Of a stretch of 15,974 nucleotides of DNA, positions 6,555 through 13,870 are shown one piece after another (position 1 is the stretch's first letter; every line of letters starts with the position of its first letter). The stretch spans positions 1-15,974 of the forward strand of contig WQUN01000039.1 of assembly GCA_009782085.1 (NCBI GenBank), written 5' to 3'. Both the position numbers and the translations under genes were made by a program. This DNA comes from Bacillota bacterium (GTDB taxonomy: Bacteria; Bacillota; Clostridia; Lachnospirales; WQUN01). The notes under the pieces were generated by a model that worked only from the letters and a program-made list of their open reading frames with translations, was not told where the DNA came from and made no database searches.

Positions 6555-8429
6555 CTAATTCCCTCTCACGATACTGTATTCCCAGCTTCTGTACAGCGCG
6601 ACGTCCTCGGGCTGCTCCGAAAACGGGACGAGGATCCTCTCCCCGTTTTCGTACTCCGCGAACTGGTTTTCGAGCATCACCGGGTATTGAACTGAAAGCC
6701 CCCTCAGGAAGTCTGCGAACGGGTCGAGGCCGTTAAAGCCCAGCAGCCCCATCAGCCACGCGCCGAAATAGTTTGAGGAGACCGAAATGCCCGTCTGCGT
6801 GTAACGTCCGTCCGGATCGTCTGTCGCCCCGGCCTTTTTTGCCGCGCCGTTCCGCCAGACTATGAACGGCGTCCGGTAGAGCCTGGTCTGGTCGTCGTAC
6901 CGCGTCCCCGCTTTGGGTATCGCGGCGTCGTAGACGTCGGCGGCGAAGCTGGGGATGTGGTCGCCGAAATAGACGAGCACGACGGGCTCCGCCCTCTTGT
7001 CAAAATAGTCCGTCAGCGTTTTGAGCCCCCTGTCCGCGTCGGCCAGGCCGACGAAGTAGTTGGACAGGGCGTTCACCGAATCCGCCGAAAAGTCGGCGGC
7101 GGAGGCGAAATTCCTCGGCACGCCGTAGCCGTACTTGTCCTTGTATGGCCCGTGGTTTTGGATCGTGATGCCGAACTCGAAAAACGGCGTATTGGGGGCC
7201 TTGTTCATGTGGGCCTCGTATTGCGCGATAAACCCGGCCATCGTCTCGTCCTCGGAGACGTAGTTGCCCTTATGCTTCGTCTGGTCAAAGACGCTCACGT
7301 CCAAAAAGCCGCCGAAACCCAGCAGCTGATAGACAGTGTTCCTGTTGTAGAACCAGCCGTAGCCCGGATGGACGGCAACGTTCTCGTAGCCCAGCCCGGC
7401 GAGCCACCGCGGCATGGCGTCGTAGGGCTTGTTCACGAACGAGAAGGAGTAGGGATTGTCGCGGAAATGCCTCGTGCACACGCCCGTCAGTATGTCGAAC
7501 TCCGTGTCGGCCGTGCCTCCGCCCACGTTCGGGACGATCAGTGTGCCGGAGACCGAGTCCGCCTTGATCCTGTCGTAGTTTTCCAGCGGATACGTATAGC
7601 CGTCGAAGGAGAACGCCGGGCTTTCCGCTAACTCCGAGAAGGCCTCGCCCAGGATCATCACGATGTTCGGCTTTGTCCCGGAAAGCGGCGCGCCGTCCGG
7701 CTCAAACGAATCGACCCTCCGCGCGATCTCTCTTTTGTACTTGTCGTAATCCGGCGGCTTGACGATGCTGAGGTTGTCCCAGGTGTAAAGGAAACTGTAC
7801 AAAAAGCCCCTGGACTGGAAGTTGTCCAGCTGGTTGTATATGTTCATATTCTTCGAGATGGCGAAGCTGCCGTACAGGTCTTTGTCGCCTATGTAGAACC
7901 GGTTCACAGCCAGAAACACTCCCGCCGACAGCGCGACCCCCGCGATCCGCAGGAATACGCGCTTTTTGGTGTTCCGGATGAAAAAGAGCGCCAGCCACAT
8001 GACCAGCAGCAGCCCGGCTATCCCGGCCCCGGCGGTGATAAAGACGCCTTTGTCTATCGACTTGGCCACCCCCAGGAACTCCCCGCCGAGGAAGATGTCG
8101 AGCGGCTTGAACGGCTCCGAGCGCAGGATGACCATGTTGAAGTTGACGACGGACAAAAGAGTCACGATAATCCCCGGTATCGCGCAGGCGAGGACGACGT
8201 TGTTCGTCAGGAAGTACAGAAACAGCATCGACAGGACGACCGGCGCCCAGTTCAGGAAGAACAGCGCGTAGCCGGACTTGACGACGAAATCCCAGGCGAG
8301 CGAGAACCTGTCCGGCATGTAGTAGAACATAAACACGGTCAGCGCGACGGAGCCCAGGAGGATCAAAACCAGGGCGACGGGGAGGTTCGCGCGGAAGCGT
8401 CGGGAGAAGAGTTTTTTAAGGGTTCGCAT
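6555..8429 (-). CDS. LtaS-like membrane phosphoglycerol transferase (alkaline phosphatase/sulfatase superfamily)
   Basis: This 624-aa protein has the layout of lipoteichoic acid synthase: about five N-terminal membrane helices (about 17-37, 53-75, 78-100, 130-151 and 159-178), then a linker, then an extracellular sulfatase-fold domain from about 250. The expected catalytic and metal residues are present at the right spacing: E262 (MILGEAFSE), the nucleophile T306 (GGGTADTEFD), H426 (IQNHGPY) and D490/H491 (YFGDHIPS). The S. aureus LtaS set (E255, T300, H416, D475/H476) is spaced almost the same. Such enzymes transfer glycerol phosphate from phosphatidylglycerol to a glycolipid or other acceptor outside the cell; whether this one makes true LTA cannot be told. 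The ATG has AAGGA about 12 nt upstream. It follows the exported-protein gene by 124 bp, with a transposase remnant between, and may belong to the same transcript. Confidence 0.88.
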   Translation of the reverse strand: MRTLKKLFSRRFRANLPVALVLILLGSVALTVFMFYYMPDRFSLAWDFVVKSGYALFFLNWAPVVLSMLFLYFLTNNVVLACAIPGIIVTLLSVVNFNMVILRSEPFKPLDIFLGGEFLGVAKSIDKGVFITAGAGIAGLLLVMWLALFFIRNTKKRVFLRIAGVALSAGVFLAVNRFYIGDKDLYGSFAISKNMNIYNQLDNFQSRGFLYSFLYTWDNLSIVKPPDYDKYKREIARRVDSFEPDGAPLSGTKPNIVMILGEAFSELAESPAFSFDGYTYPLENYDRIKADSVSGTLIVPNVGGGTADTEFDILTGVCTRHFRDNPYSFSFVNKPYDAMPRWLAGLGYENVAVHPGYGWFYNRNTVYQLLGFGGFLDVSVFDQTKHKGNYVSEDETMAGFIAQYEAHMNKAPNTPFFEFGITIQNHGPYKDKYGYGVPRNFASAADFSADSVNALSNYFVGLADADRGLKTLTDYFDKRAEPVVLVYFGDHIPSFAADVYDAAIPKAGTRYDDQTRLYRTPFIVWRNGAAKKAGATDDPDGRYTQTGISVSSNYFGAWLMGLLGFNGLDPFADFLRGLSVQYPVMLENQFAEYENGERILVPFSEQPEDVALYRSWEYSIVRGN

Positions 8430-8450
8430 GGGCAGTCAAATCCTTTTTGT

Positions 8451-8534
8451 TCAGTTGTCGCTAAAATATGGGCCGTATTGGCTGTAATCATATTCTTTTA
8501 ATCGAGGGTATTTCCTTACAGGCAGGTCATTCAT
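8451..8534 (-). pseudogene. N-terminal remnant of a REP-associated (Y1/IS200-type) transposase
   Basis: A 27-codon reading frame has an intact start region: GGAGAA lies 9 nt before the ATG. The product contains RKYPRLKEYDYSQYGPYF. From memory this matches the opening of RAYT/Y1 transposases, which typically begin with a Leu-Pro-x-Arg-Lys stretch, then Arg-Leu-Lys-x-Tyr/Phe-Asp-Tyr-Ser, then Gly-x-Tyr-Phe-Val-Thr-Ile-Cys-Thr. The frame ends right after Tyr-Phe (Ser-Asp-Asn, stop), just before the conserved VTICT strand and long before the HUH motif and catalytic tyrosine, so no active enzyme can be made. The rest of the gene was apparently deleted up to the leader of the LtaS-like gene. RAYTs mobilise REP-type palindromes, which fits the repeat-rich surroundings. 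The call rests on one short motif region. Confidence 0.65.
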
Positions 8535-8553
8535 AACAACAATTTCTCCGGAT

Positions 8554-10530
8554 TTACCTTATTTTGCTCAACTCGTCAGCCCATTGGGCGTCTTTATCGG
8601 CGTAACAGACGGAAACGATGTATTCGTCGAGATTGACGGGGATATATGCGTCGATTGGCCCGAGATTATACGCGTTATCCGCGGAAGCGCCGATTTCGAT
8701 GACGTTGTCGAACTGCAATAAATAAGCGATGCTCCCCGGAAATTTAATCAGGTCTTTGACATTCCAGTAACTCCAGCTGCCGGACAATTCCGCGGCTTTG
8801 TTGTCGGGAACCAGAAAACCGGGCACATCGTTGCTGAAAGCCGCGAAGGAATCGGGCCAATTAGTATAACTGCCGTTTCCGGGATGATAAAAATCCTCCA
8901 TGACCGGGAGCATGAGGCTCCATTTCCCGAGGTTCCTTTTTACGGACAACTGCCTGAAATCAATATAAGGGCACAATTGCCCGCCGTATGTGCGTATTTC
9001 GGTCTGATAAAAGTCCTCCGCTTTTTTACCGTAAATTATGTCCGCCAGGGTTTTGCTGTCAAATCCCGGGATCATCTGATCGCCGAACGTAAAATCCGAC
9101 AGATCGTCCAGTTTGTCAAAACGAATAACGGAAGCGCCCCCGCCGAACGTGCCGCCGCCGGAAATGCTGGATTTCTGGATATAACAGACGTAATCCTCGC
9201 CGACATACAGCGGGACGTCGTGACTTGAGCGAAAGCTCCACTCCGATTCTTCGCCAGTTTTCTTAATGACCGCCGAAGATTCCGCTCCCAGCGGGGCGCA
9301 GACGAGCTTTTTTATGTCTATGCACCCAATGGGATATTCATTTATTTTCCCGTTCTCATCCGTATAATGACCGCGCGATTCTTCATAATCCGTATAGCAT
9401 TTCAGCGAAAACAGCTTGCCTTGCCGCGTGAAGACGATCCGCCCGTCATATTCGTCCGCCCAGATCCTGCCGTTTTCCTTGCGGATGTACAGGGTTTTGA
9501 CGTTCCCGTCCGAGTCGCTCACGCCCAACAGCAACCCCGGCAGATCATAATCCACGGGATCGCTTAACCACGGCCCTTTCGGCCTTTCAAACGCGAGAGA
9601 AGAACTGTTGAATACGCATCCAGACTCATCAAAATTATCAATGTGTTGATCATTGGGGATGACGGCTTTGACGGCGCCGTATTGCTGGACCAGTCGCAGT
9701 TCATAACCTGACGGGACTTTCATCGGGATCGCGGCATATCCGACCGAAAAGCCGTCGTCCCCCGGTATAAATATTCTCGCCCAATAGTCCGAAAACTCTT
9801 TGTTTGAGGAGAAAGTTTTGTCCCCGTTCATGGAGGATACCAAAAAGGCGTAACACCCGTCGGTATTTTCAAAAACCTGAAACGACTTATTGGTAATATC
9901 GGGGTACTCAATGTCGCTGAAAAACGAGTTGTCCCCGGTATATTGCAGAAAAAAGCGTTTTCCCTCGATCGGATTGTCCGTATCGTTATTTTTTATCCTG
10001 TAATCGATTTTGTTGATAAACCGGTTATTTCGCAGCGGATATGCCGTAACGGCGACGGAGAACGCGTCGTCGTTGAATGTGTCATTATTTAACAGCCCGG
10101 CATATTCGGAAGACAAAACGCCTTTTAGCGCCTCGCCGACCTCATCGACGGCCTTTCCCCTGTCGGGACAGACCGCCGCGGACATGGCGTCCCGCGCCTG
10201 TTGTTTGATATTTTTGACGATAGCCGCAAAGGCCGCCGATTCCGCCGGGCGATCCGGGGGCGGCGCTTCCGTTGCGGGTGTTTCCGTTGCGGGCGTTTCC
10301 GTATTGGACGTTTCCGTATTGGACGTTTCTTTTATCGCGGCTTCATCTGCCGCCGGTTTTTCTGCCGCCGTCCGTGCCGCCGCCGTTTCCGCCGACGCTC
10401 CGACTGCCGCCGCCTCTTTCGATTCGTTCCTCTGGCCGCGGAGCATGAGTAAATACGTTCCCGCGGAGGAAACGGCCGCGATCGCGACAGCGCATATGCC
10501 CGCCAACAGAACTTTTTTTAGTATGGACAC
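8554..10530 (-). CDS. Large exported or membrane-anchored protein of unknown function
   Basis: This gene is not recognised. The 658-aa product starts with a short basic N-terminus (MSILKK) and one hydrophobic helix (about 7-30), which is a signal anchor or uncleaved signal peptide. A low-complexity Ala/Glu/Thr region follows (about 31-100). It includes tandem five-residue units ETSNT, ETSNT, ETPAT and ETPAT, visible in the DNA as 15-bp repeats at about 10275-10330, and probably acts as a spacer. The rest (about 100-658) looks globular, with many aromatic, Asn and Asp residues and at least nine cysteines, suggesting an extracytoplasmic beta-rich domain. It starts at GTG with GAGG about 10 nt upstream; the trmN6 stop lies 12 bp before the start, next to this site, so translation is probably coupled. 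By eye its base composition is more AT-rich than its neighbours, a hint of a more recent arrival in this position. The neighbouring LtaS-like gene suggests an envelope role, but that is inference. Confidence 0.75.
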   Translation of the reverse strand: MSILKKVLLAGICAVAIAAVSSAGTYLLMLRGQRNESKEAAAVGASAETAAARTAAEKPAADEAAIKETSNTETSNTETPATETPATEAPPPDRPAESAAFAAIVKNIKQQARDAMSAAVCPDRGKAVDEVGEALKGVLSSEYAGLLNNDTFNDDAFSVAVTAYPLRNNRFINKIDYRIKNNDTDNPIEGKRFFLQYTGDNSFFSDIEYPDITNKSFQVFENTDGCYAFLVSSMNGDKTFSSNKEFSDYWARIFIPGDDGFSVGYAAIPMKVPSGYELRLVQQYGAVKAVIPNDQHIDNFDESGCVFNSSSLAFERPKGPWLSDPVDYDLPGLLLGVSDSDGNVKTLYIRKENGRIWADEYDGRIVFTRQGKLFSLKCYTDYEESRGHYTDENGKINEYPIGCIDIKKLVCAPLGAESSAVIKKTGEESEWSFRSSHDVPLYVGEDYVCYIQKSSISGGGTFGGGASVIRFDKLDDLSDFTFGDQMIPGFDSKTLADIIYGKKAEDFYQTEIRTYGGQLCPYIDFRQLSVKRNLGKWSLMLPVMEDFYHPGNGSYTNWPDSFAAFSNDVPGFLVPDNKAAELSGSWSYWNVKDLIKFPGSIAYLLQFDNVIEIGASADNAYNLGPIDAYIPVNLDEYIVSVCYADKDAQWADELSKIR

Positions 10531-10542
10531 TTTAGTTGAACC

Positions 10543-11241
10543 TCACCCTCCCCCGCAATAAACCTCAGCCAGAACCCTCATCCCCGCCTTCCCGCCCTTC
10601 ACACCCTCCGCCAAAACCAGCACCGGCGGCAGGCCCGGACGGTCGCAGGCGAACCGCAGGGTCTTGGGCTCCAGGCCGTATCCGCGCATCAGGCAGATTA
10701 TGTCCGCGAGCCGCTCCGGCCGGTGCACCATGTAGAACCTCTTCATCGGCTTCAGCATCCGCGCCGAAACCGCGATTATCTCCTCCAGCGAGCAGAGTAT
10801 CTCGTGCCGGGCGACGGCGCGCGGGCCGTCCGCGCTTTGAAGCCCCGCGCCGTTTTTGATATACGGCGGGTTGACGGTCACGACGTCGAAGGAGGCCGCG
10901 CCGAAGAGCTCCGGCGCGTTCCCCGCGTCGCCCGCGGCTATGTCGATCCTGCCCTCCAGGCCGTTCATCATGACGCTCCGGCGGGCCATGTCCGCGCAGG
11001 CGTCCTGGATCTCCAGGCCCGTCACATGTCCGGCCCCGGTCTTCCCGCAGAGCAGAATCGGGACGATCCCGCAGCCGGTGCAGAGGTCTAAGACTTTTTC
11101 GCCAGTTCTGATCCTGGCGAAATCAGCCAGCAAAACGGCGTCCGTCCCGAAGCCGAAAGCCCTGGGCCCCTGGATGATCCCGAGGCCGCCGAGGCCCAGG
11201 TCGTCGATCCGCTCGCCAGGCAGCAAAAAATTCACATCCAT
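10543..11241 (-). CDS. trmN6: tRNA1(Val) A37 N6-methyltransferase-like protein (TrmN6/YabB family)
   Basis: This 232-aa class I SAM-dependent methyltransferase has motif I VLDLCTGCGI (50-59), acidic motif II residue E77 (GLEIQ) and the catalytic NPPY (124-127) typical of enzymes that methylate exocyclic amines. The family prefix, with LGLGGLGIIQGP then FGFGTDAVLLADF (29-41), is characteristic of the YabB/TrmN6 group, which modifies adenosine 37 in a valine tRNA. The substrate is taken from the family. The start at ATG 11241 gives the usual N-terminus (MDVNFLLPGERID); an in-frame TTG 33 bp upstream is possible. It sits directly after ricT, 44 bp away, in the order seen in Bacillus, except that yabA is missing between them. 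Its end is coupled to the start of the exported-protein gene. Confidence 0.88.
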   Translation of the reverse strand: MDVNFLLPGERIDDLGLGGLGIIQGPRAFGFGTDAVLLADFARIRTGEKVLDLCTGCGIVPILLCGKTGAGHVTGLEIQDACADMARRSVMMNGLEGRIDIAAGDAGNAPELFGAASFDVVTVNPPYIKNGAGLQSADGPRAVARHEILCSLEEIIAVSARMLKPMKRFYMVHRPERLADIICLMRGYGLEPKTLRFACDRPGLPPVLVLAEGVKGGKAGMRVLAEVYCGGG

Positions 11242-11285
11242 CGCAACCCGCCCGGTATGAATACCCAAATACAAAATACGCGAAG

Positions 11286-12185
11286 CTATTTTTCACCTTT
11301 GGGTTTCGCTCTCTCGTTATCGTTCTGATTCTGATTCTGTTCCAGTTCGTGCACCATCGCCAGCCTGCCCTTTTCGAGCACCTTTATCTCGCCCAGGGCG
11401 TAATAGCCGACGACCGCGTCGTCCGTGGCCTTTTTGCGCACCGCCGCCTTGATGATCTGCCGGAGGATGTTGACGGAGAGTATCTCGCCGTTTCCGTCGG
11501 GCGTGCTGACGATATCGCCCGGGAACGGCAGGTTCCTGTTCAGCGCCTCGTAGGTGTCCTCCTCGTATTTAAGGCAGCACATCAGGCGGCCGCATATGCC
11601 GGAAATCTTCGTCGGGTTGAGGGACATGCCCTGCTCCTTGGCCATCTTGATGGACACGGGCTGGAACTCGCCCAAAAACGACGCGCAGCAGAGGCCCCGC
11701 CCGCAGATGCCGATGCCGTTCAGGATCTTCGCCTCGTCCCGGACGCCGATCTGCCGGAGCTCTATGCGCATACGGAAAACCGCGGCCAGGTCCTTGACCA
11801 GTTCCCGGAAGTCCACACGGCCGTCGGAGGTGAAGTAGAAGACGATCTTGTTGAGGTCGAAGGTCATCTCCACGTCCACCAGCTTCATGTCGAGGCCGTG
11901 GTTCTTTATCTTCTCGAGGCCGATCACGAACGCGTCCTTCTCCGTCTCCCTGTTCTTGGCCTCCTGCTTCGCGTCGTCCTCCGTCGCTATGCGTATGACC
12001 TTTTTAAGCGGCTGGACGACGTCGCCGTCCGCGACCGGACGGTTGCCGATCTCCGTGAAGCCGTACTCCACGCCCCGGGCGGTCTCCACGATCACCGGGG
12101 TTCCGGCGGGTATGTTCACCCCGTCCGGGTCGAAATAGTATATCTTGCCCACCTTTTTGAAGCGGACGCCTATGACTTCCACCAT
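11286..12185 (-). CDS. ricT: PSP1-domain protein RicT (YaaT), subunit of the RicAFT regulatory complex
   Basis: This 299-aa protein is a clear PSP1/YaaT family member. In B. subtilis RicT joins RicA and RicF in an iron-sulfur complex that controls RNase Y-dependent RNA processing and affects sporulation, competence and biofilm formation. The signature cysteines are present in two clusters, CGRGLCC (161-167) and CGRLMCC (198-204), consistent with cluster binding. The N-terminal beta-rich part (VIGVRFKKVGKIYYFDP) and the MSLNPTKISG segment (187-196) are also typical. The C-terminus carries a short polar Gln/Asn tail (283-290). The ATG is supported by GGAGAG 6 nt upstream. It lies between holB and trmN6 as in Bacillus, but 430 bp of repeats now separate it from holB. 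RicA and RicF are not in the window. Confidence 0.92.
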   Translation of the reverse strand: MVEVIGVRFKKVGKIYYFDPDGVNIPAGTPVIVETARGVEYGFTEIGNRPVADGDVVQPLKKVIRIATEDDAKQEAKNRETEKDAFVIGLEKIKNHGLDMKLVDVEMTFDLNKIVFYFTSDGRVDFRELVKDLAAVFRMRIELRQIGVRDEAKILNGIGICGRGLCCASFLGEFQPVSIKMAKEQGMSLNPTKISGICGRLMCCLKYEEDTYEALNRNLPFPGDIVSTPDGNGEILSVNILRQIIKAAVRKKATDDAVVGYYALGEIKVLEKGRLAMVHELEQNQNQNDNERAKPKGEK

Positions 12186-12240
12186 TTTTATCTCTCCAAT
12201 ACTGTCATTTCAGGGCGGGGACTCCCCCGCTCCGCGTTTG

Positions 12241-12279
12241 TCCGGTTCGCGGCGAACAGCCGTTAGCGGCTGTACCGGA
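12241..12279. repeat. Compound hairpin upstream of ricT
   Basis: Outer arms TCCGGT (12241-12246) and ACCGGA (12274-12279) enclose an inner hairpin, ACAGCCG-TTAG-CGGCTGT (12256-12273). A related GC-rich stretch, GGGCGGGGACTCCCCCGC, lies just before it (about 12212-12229). In the minus-strand transcript these would lie in the ricT leader. No T-tract follows, so this is reported as structure only. Confidence 0.5.
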
Positions 12280-12300
12280 TGCTGAAAATATTTGCCGTTT

Positions 12301-12330
12301 TGTAGGGACGACCGGGGCGGTCGTCCTGCA
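12301..12330. repeat. TGTAGGGACGACC palindrome
   Basis: TGTAGGGACGACC and GGTCGTCCTGCA are complementary arms around a 4-5 bp centre, with one mismatch. It is a relative of the TGTAGGGC elements, and this type is widespread between genes in Clostridia. It lies in the ricT-holB gap. Confidence 0.65.
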
Positions 12331-12380
12331 ATCCACATGCGGCAAATGTTTCCGAACACGGGTATAATATGTTCAATTTG

Positions 12381-12410
12381 CGGCGGCGGGAGCAGAGCCC
12401 CCGCCCTACA
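12381..12410. repeat. GC-rich TGTAGGGC palindrome, inverted copy
   Basis: GGCGGGAGCAGAGCCCCCGC followed by CCTACA is the reverse-oriented relative of 3343-3370, ending in CCCTACA. It abuts the left arm of the inverted-repeat element at 12415. Confidence 0.6.
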
Positions 12411-12414
12411 TTCA

Positions 12415-12609
12415 TGGTGTTAGTCGGAAATAAGGTTGATAATACTAAATGTATAAGAAGCATAGCTTTTTATATTGAATAACGTGCCGCAAATGTAGGG
12501 CGGGGGCTTGCCCCGCTGCGCCATACGGGAGCTTCCGGCGGGGGCTTGCCCCCGCCCTGCTGTATGTTTTGACTGTTTGGCAATTCAACCCTATTTCCGA
12601 CTAACACCA
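12415..12609. mobile_element. Inverted-repeat-bounded element of about 195 bp (MITE-like)
   Basis: 25-bp arms at 12415-12439 and 12585-12609 are complementary at 24 of 25 positions; each contains GTGTTAGTCGGAAATA. The right arm ends 6 bp before the holB stop codon. The interior has an AT-rich left part and GC-rich palindromes at right (12494-12558), and no ORF. Size and ends fit a MITE, but no target-site duplication is clear. A mobile origin is therefore inferred. Confidence 0.6.
12494..12558. repeat. Tandem GC-rich palindromes nested in the inverted-repeat element
   Basis: Two related hairpins, TGTAGGGCGGGGGCTTGCCC (from 12494) and GGCGGGGGCTTGCCCCCGCC (12537-12556), lie 20-odd bp apart. 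The second is a near-perfect GC-only stem. Together with 12381-12410 they suggest repeated insertion of the same family into one place. Confidence 0.65.
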
Positions 12610-12615
12610 CATTCA

Positions 12616-13821
12616 TTACGCGGGTTCGCGGCTCAGCCGCATCAGCATTACCTCGACGGCCATCTGGAAATTCGCGTTAGCGGCCAAGGCGCGCTTCGCG
12701 TCCAGAACCGCGTAGAACTTTGTCAAAAGCTCCCTGGCCGTAGGGCGAGCCGGTATAGGCGAGCAGTCCGCTTTGCGGACGACCGGCCCGGGATGCATGG
12801 GCGAGCAGTCCGCTTTGCGGACGACCAGCCCGGGTTGCATGGGCGAGCAGTCCGCTTTGCGGACGACCAGCCCGGGTTGCATGGGCGAGCAGTCCGCTTT
12901 GCGGACGACCAGCCCGGGTTGTATGGGCGAGCAGTCCGCTTTGCGGACGACCAGCCCGGGTTGCATGGGCGAGCAGTCCGCTTTGCGGACGACCAGCCCG
13001 GGCGCGCCGTTCTTGCCACGTGCCTCGCTATCCACAAGCGCGTCGCGGTAAAACAGCAGCAGGATATCCAGCACTTCGCCGATCCTGTCCCTGTATTTCT
13101 CAAAGGCCGGGAAGCGCGAGAGGGCCTCGGCGCAGTCCAGGCCGTGTATCTTTTCCGCCTCGGCGAGCGTCTCGTCCCGAAGCTCCGTGAAATCCTCAGA
13201 TTCGGCCAGGCGAAGCGCCAGCCCAGGGTTCCCCTGGGCATAGGCGGCCAGGAACGCGGCCCTTTCCGCCGGAACGCCTTTCGACAGGAGCAGGCTTTCC
13301 GCTTCCGTAGGCAAAATGGGCGTCAGTTTCAGCAATATGCACCTGGAGCGCACCGTGGGCAACAACAGCGCCGGGTTCGCGGACAAAAGGAGGAACACGC
13401 CGTAGGACGCCGGTTCCTCGATGGTTTTCAGCAGGGCGTTCTGAGCCTCCGGGGTCATCGTCTCCGCGCCGTCCACGATGAAGACCTTGTACCGGTATGA
13501 ATACGGCCTGGTCTCCATCTCGCGGACGATCTTCTCGCGCACGTCGTTTACGCCGATGCTCTTTTTCCCGGCAAGGCCCACATAAAACACGTCCGGGTGG
13601 TTCCCGCCGTCGAACGCGCGGCAGGACGCGCAGACGCCGCAGGGCTCGTCTTTACCGGCGAGGCATTGGAGCGTCTTGGCGAAGGCCCGCGCCAGGCCGG
13701 CCTTGCCCATGCCTTCCGCTCCGCCGAAGACGTACGCGTGGGAGACCCTGCCGCGTAAAACGGCCTTGCGAAGGTGATCCTTGACGCCGGCCTGGCCTAT
13801 TATATCGCCGTATGCGTTCAA
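12616..13821 (-). CDS. holB: DNA polymerase III delta' subunit HolB with an in-frame repeat insertion
   Basis: HolB is part of the clamp loader that places the beta sliding clamp on DNA. The product is 401 aa from the TTG at 13821; without the 84-residue repeat it would be about 317 aa, close to the B. subtilis length. The AAA+ part shows a P-loop-like GGAEGMGKAG (33-42) with Ala in place of the usual Thr/Ser, a zinc module (C53, C61, C64, C67), VFIVDGAE (113-120) and the SRC motif (159-161) that supplies the arginine finger. The repeat (274-357) lies in the C-terminal collar domain, in a loop before ELLTKFYAVLDAKRALAANA, which is a conserved helix region. The start was chosen because the family N-terminus begins at YGDIIGQ and AGAG lies 6 nt upstream; in-frame TTGs at 13839 and 13854 are alternatives. 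yaaR is 880 bp upstream, farther than usual. Confidence 0.9.
   Translation of the reverse strand: MNAYGDIIGQAGVKDHLRKAVLRGRVSHAYVFGGAEGMGKAGLARAFAKTLQCLAGKDEPCGVCASCRAFDGGNHPDVFYVGLAGKKSIGVNDVREKIVREMETRPYSYRYKVFIVDGAETMTPEAQNALLKTIEEPASYGVFLLLSANPALLLPTVRSRCILLKLTPILPTEAESLLLSKGVPAERAAFLAAYAQGNPGLALRLAESEDFTELRDETLAEAEKIHGLDCAEALSRFPAFEKYRDRIGEVLDILLLFYRDALVDSEARGKNGAPGLVVRKADCSPMQPGLVVRKADCSPIQPGLVVRKADCSPMQPGLVVRKADCSPMQPGLVVRKADCSPMHPGPVVRKADCSPIPARPTARELLTKFYAVLDAKRALAANANFQMAVEVMLMRLSREPA
12759..13002 (-). repeat. In-frame 42-bp tandem repeat inside holB, five full copies and one partial
   Basis: Full copies start at 12759, 12801, 12843, 12885 and 12927, with a 34-bp partial copy at 12969-13002. 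They are nearly identical. Each contains the palindrome GTCCGCTTTGCGGAC. On the coding strand one unit reads PGLVVRKADCSPMQ, 14 residues, repeated six times (residues 274-357) with only M/I, Q/H/P and L/P changes. Because 42 is a multiple of 3, gain or loss of units keeps the holB frame. Each unit adds one Cys, two basic residues and one Pro-Gly turn. Confidence 0.95.
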
Positions 13822-13870
13822 TGTCGACTCTTCTTTCAATATAGTTTCTTTCAAATAAATCGTATACCGC

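Noticed and set aside
6957..7631. Plus-strand frame of 224 codons
   Set aside because: It is antisense to the catalytic domain of the LtaS-like gene, with no recognisable motif.
11349..12266. Plus-strand frame of 305 codons
   Set aside because: It is antisense to ricT, whose cysteine clusters and start site are clear.
12759..13002. CRISPR array
   Set aside because: The units are contiguous and near-identical with no unique spacers, and they are read in frame as part of HolB.
12508..13500. Plus-strand frame of 330 codons with repeated RAVRFADDQPGLHG units
   Set aside because: It is antisense to holB; the protein repeats are only the 42-bp array read on the other strand, where the lack of stops keeps several frames open.
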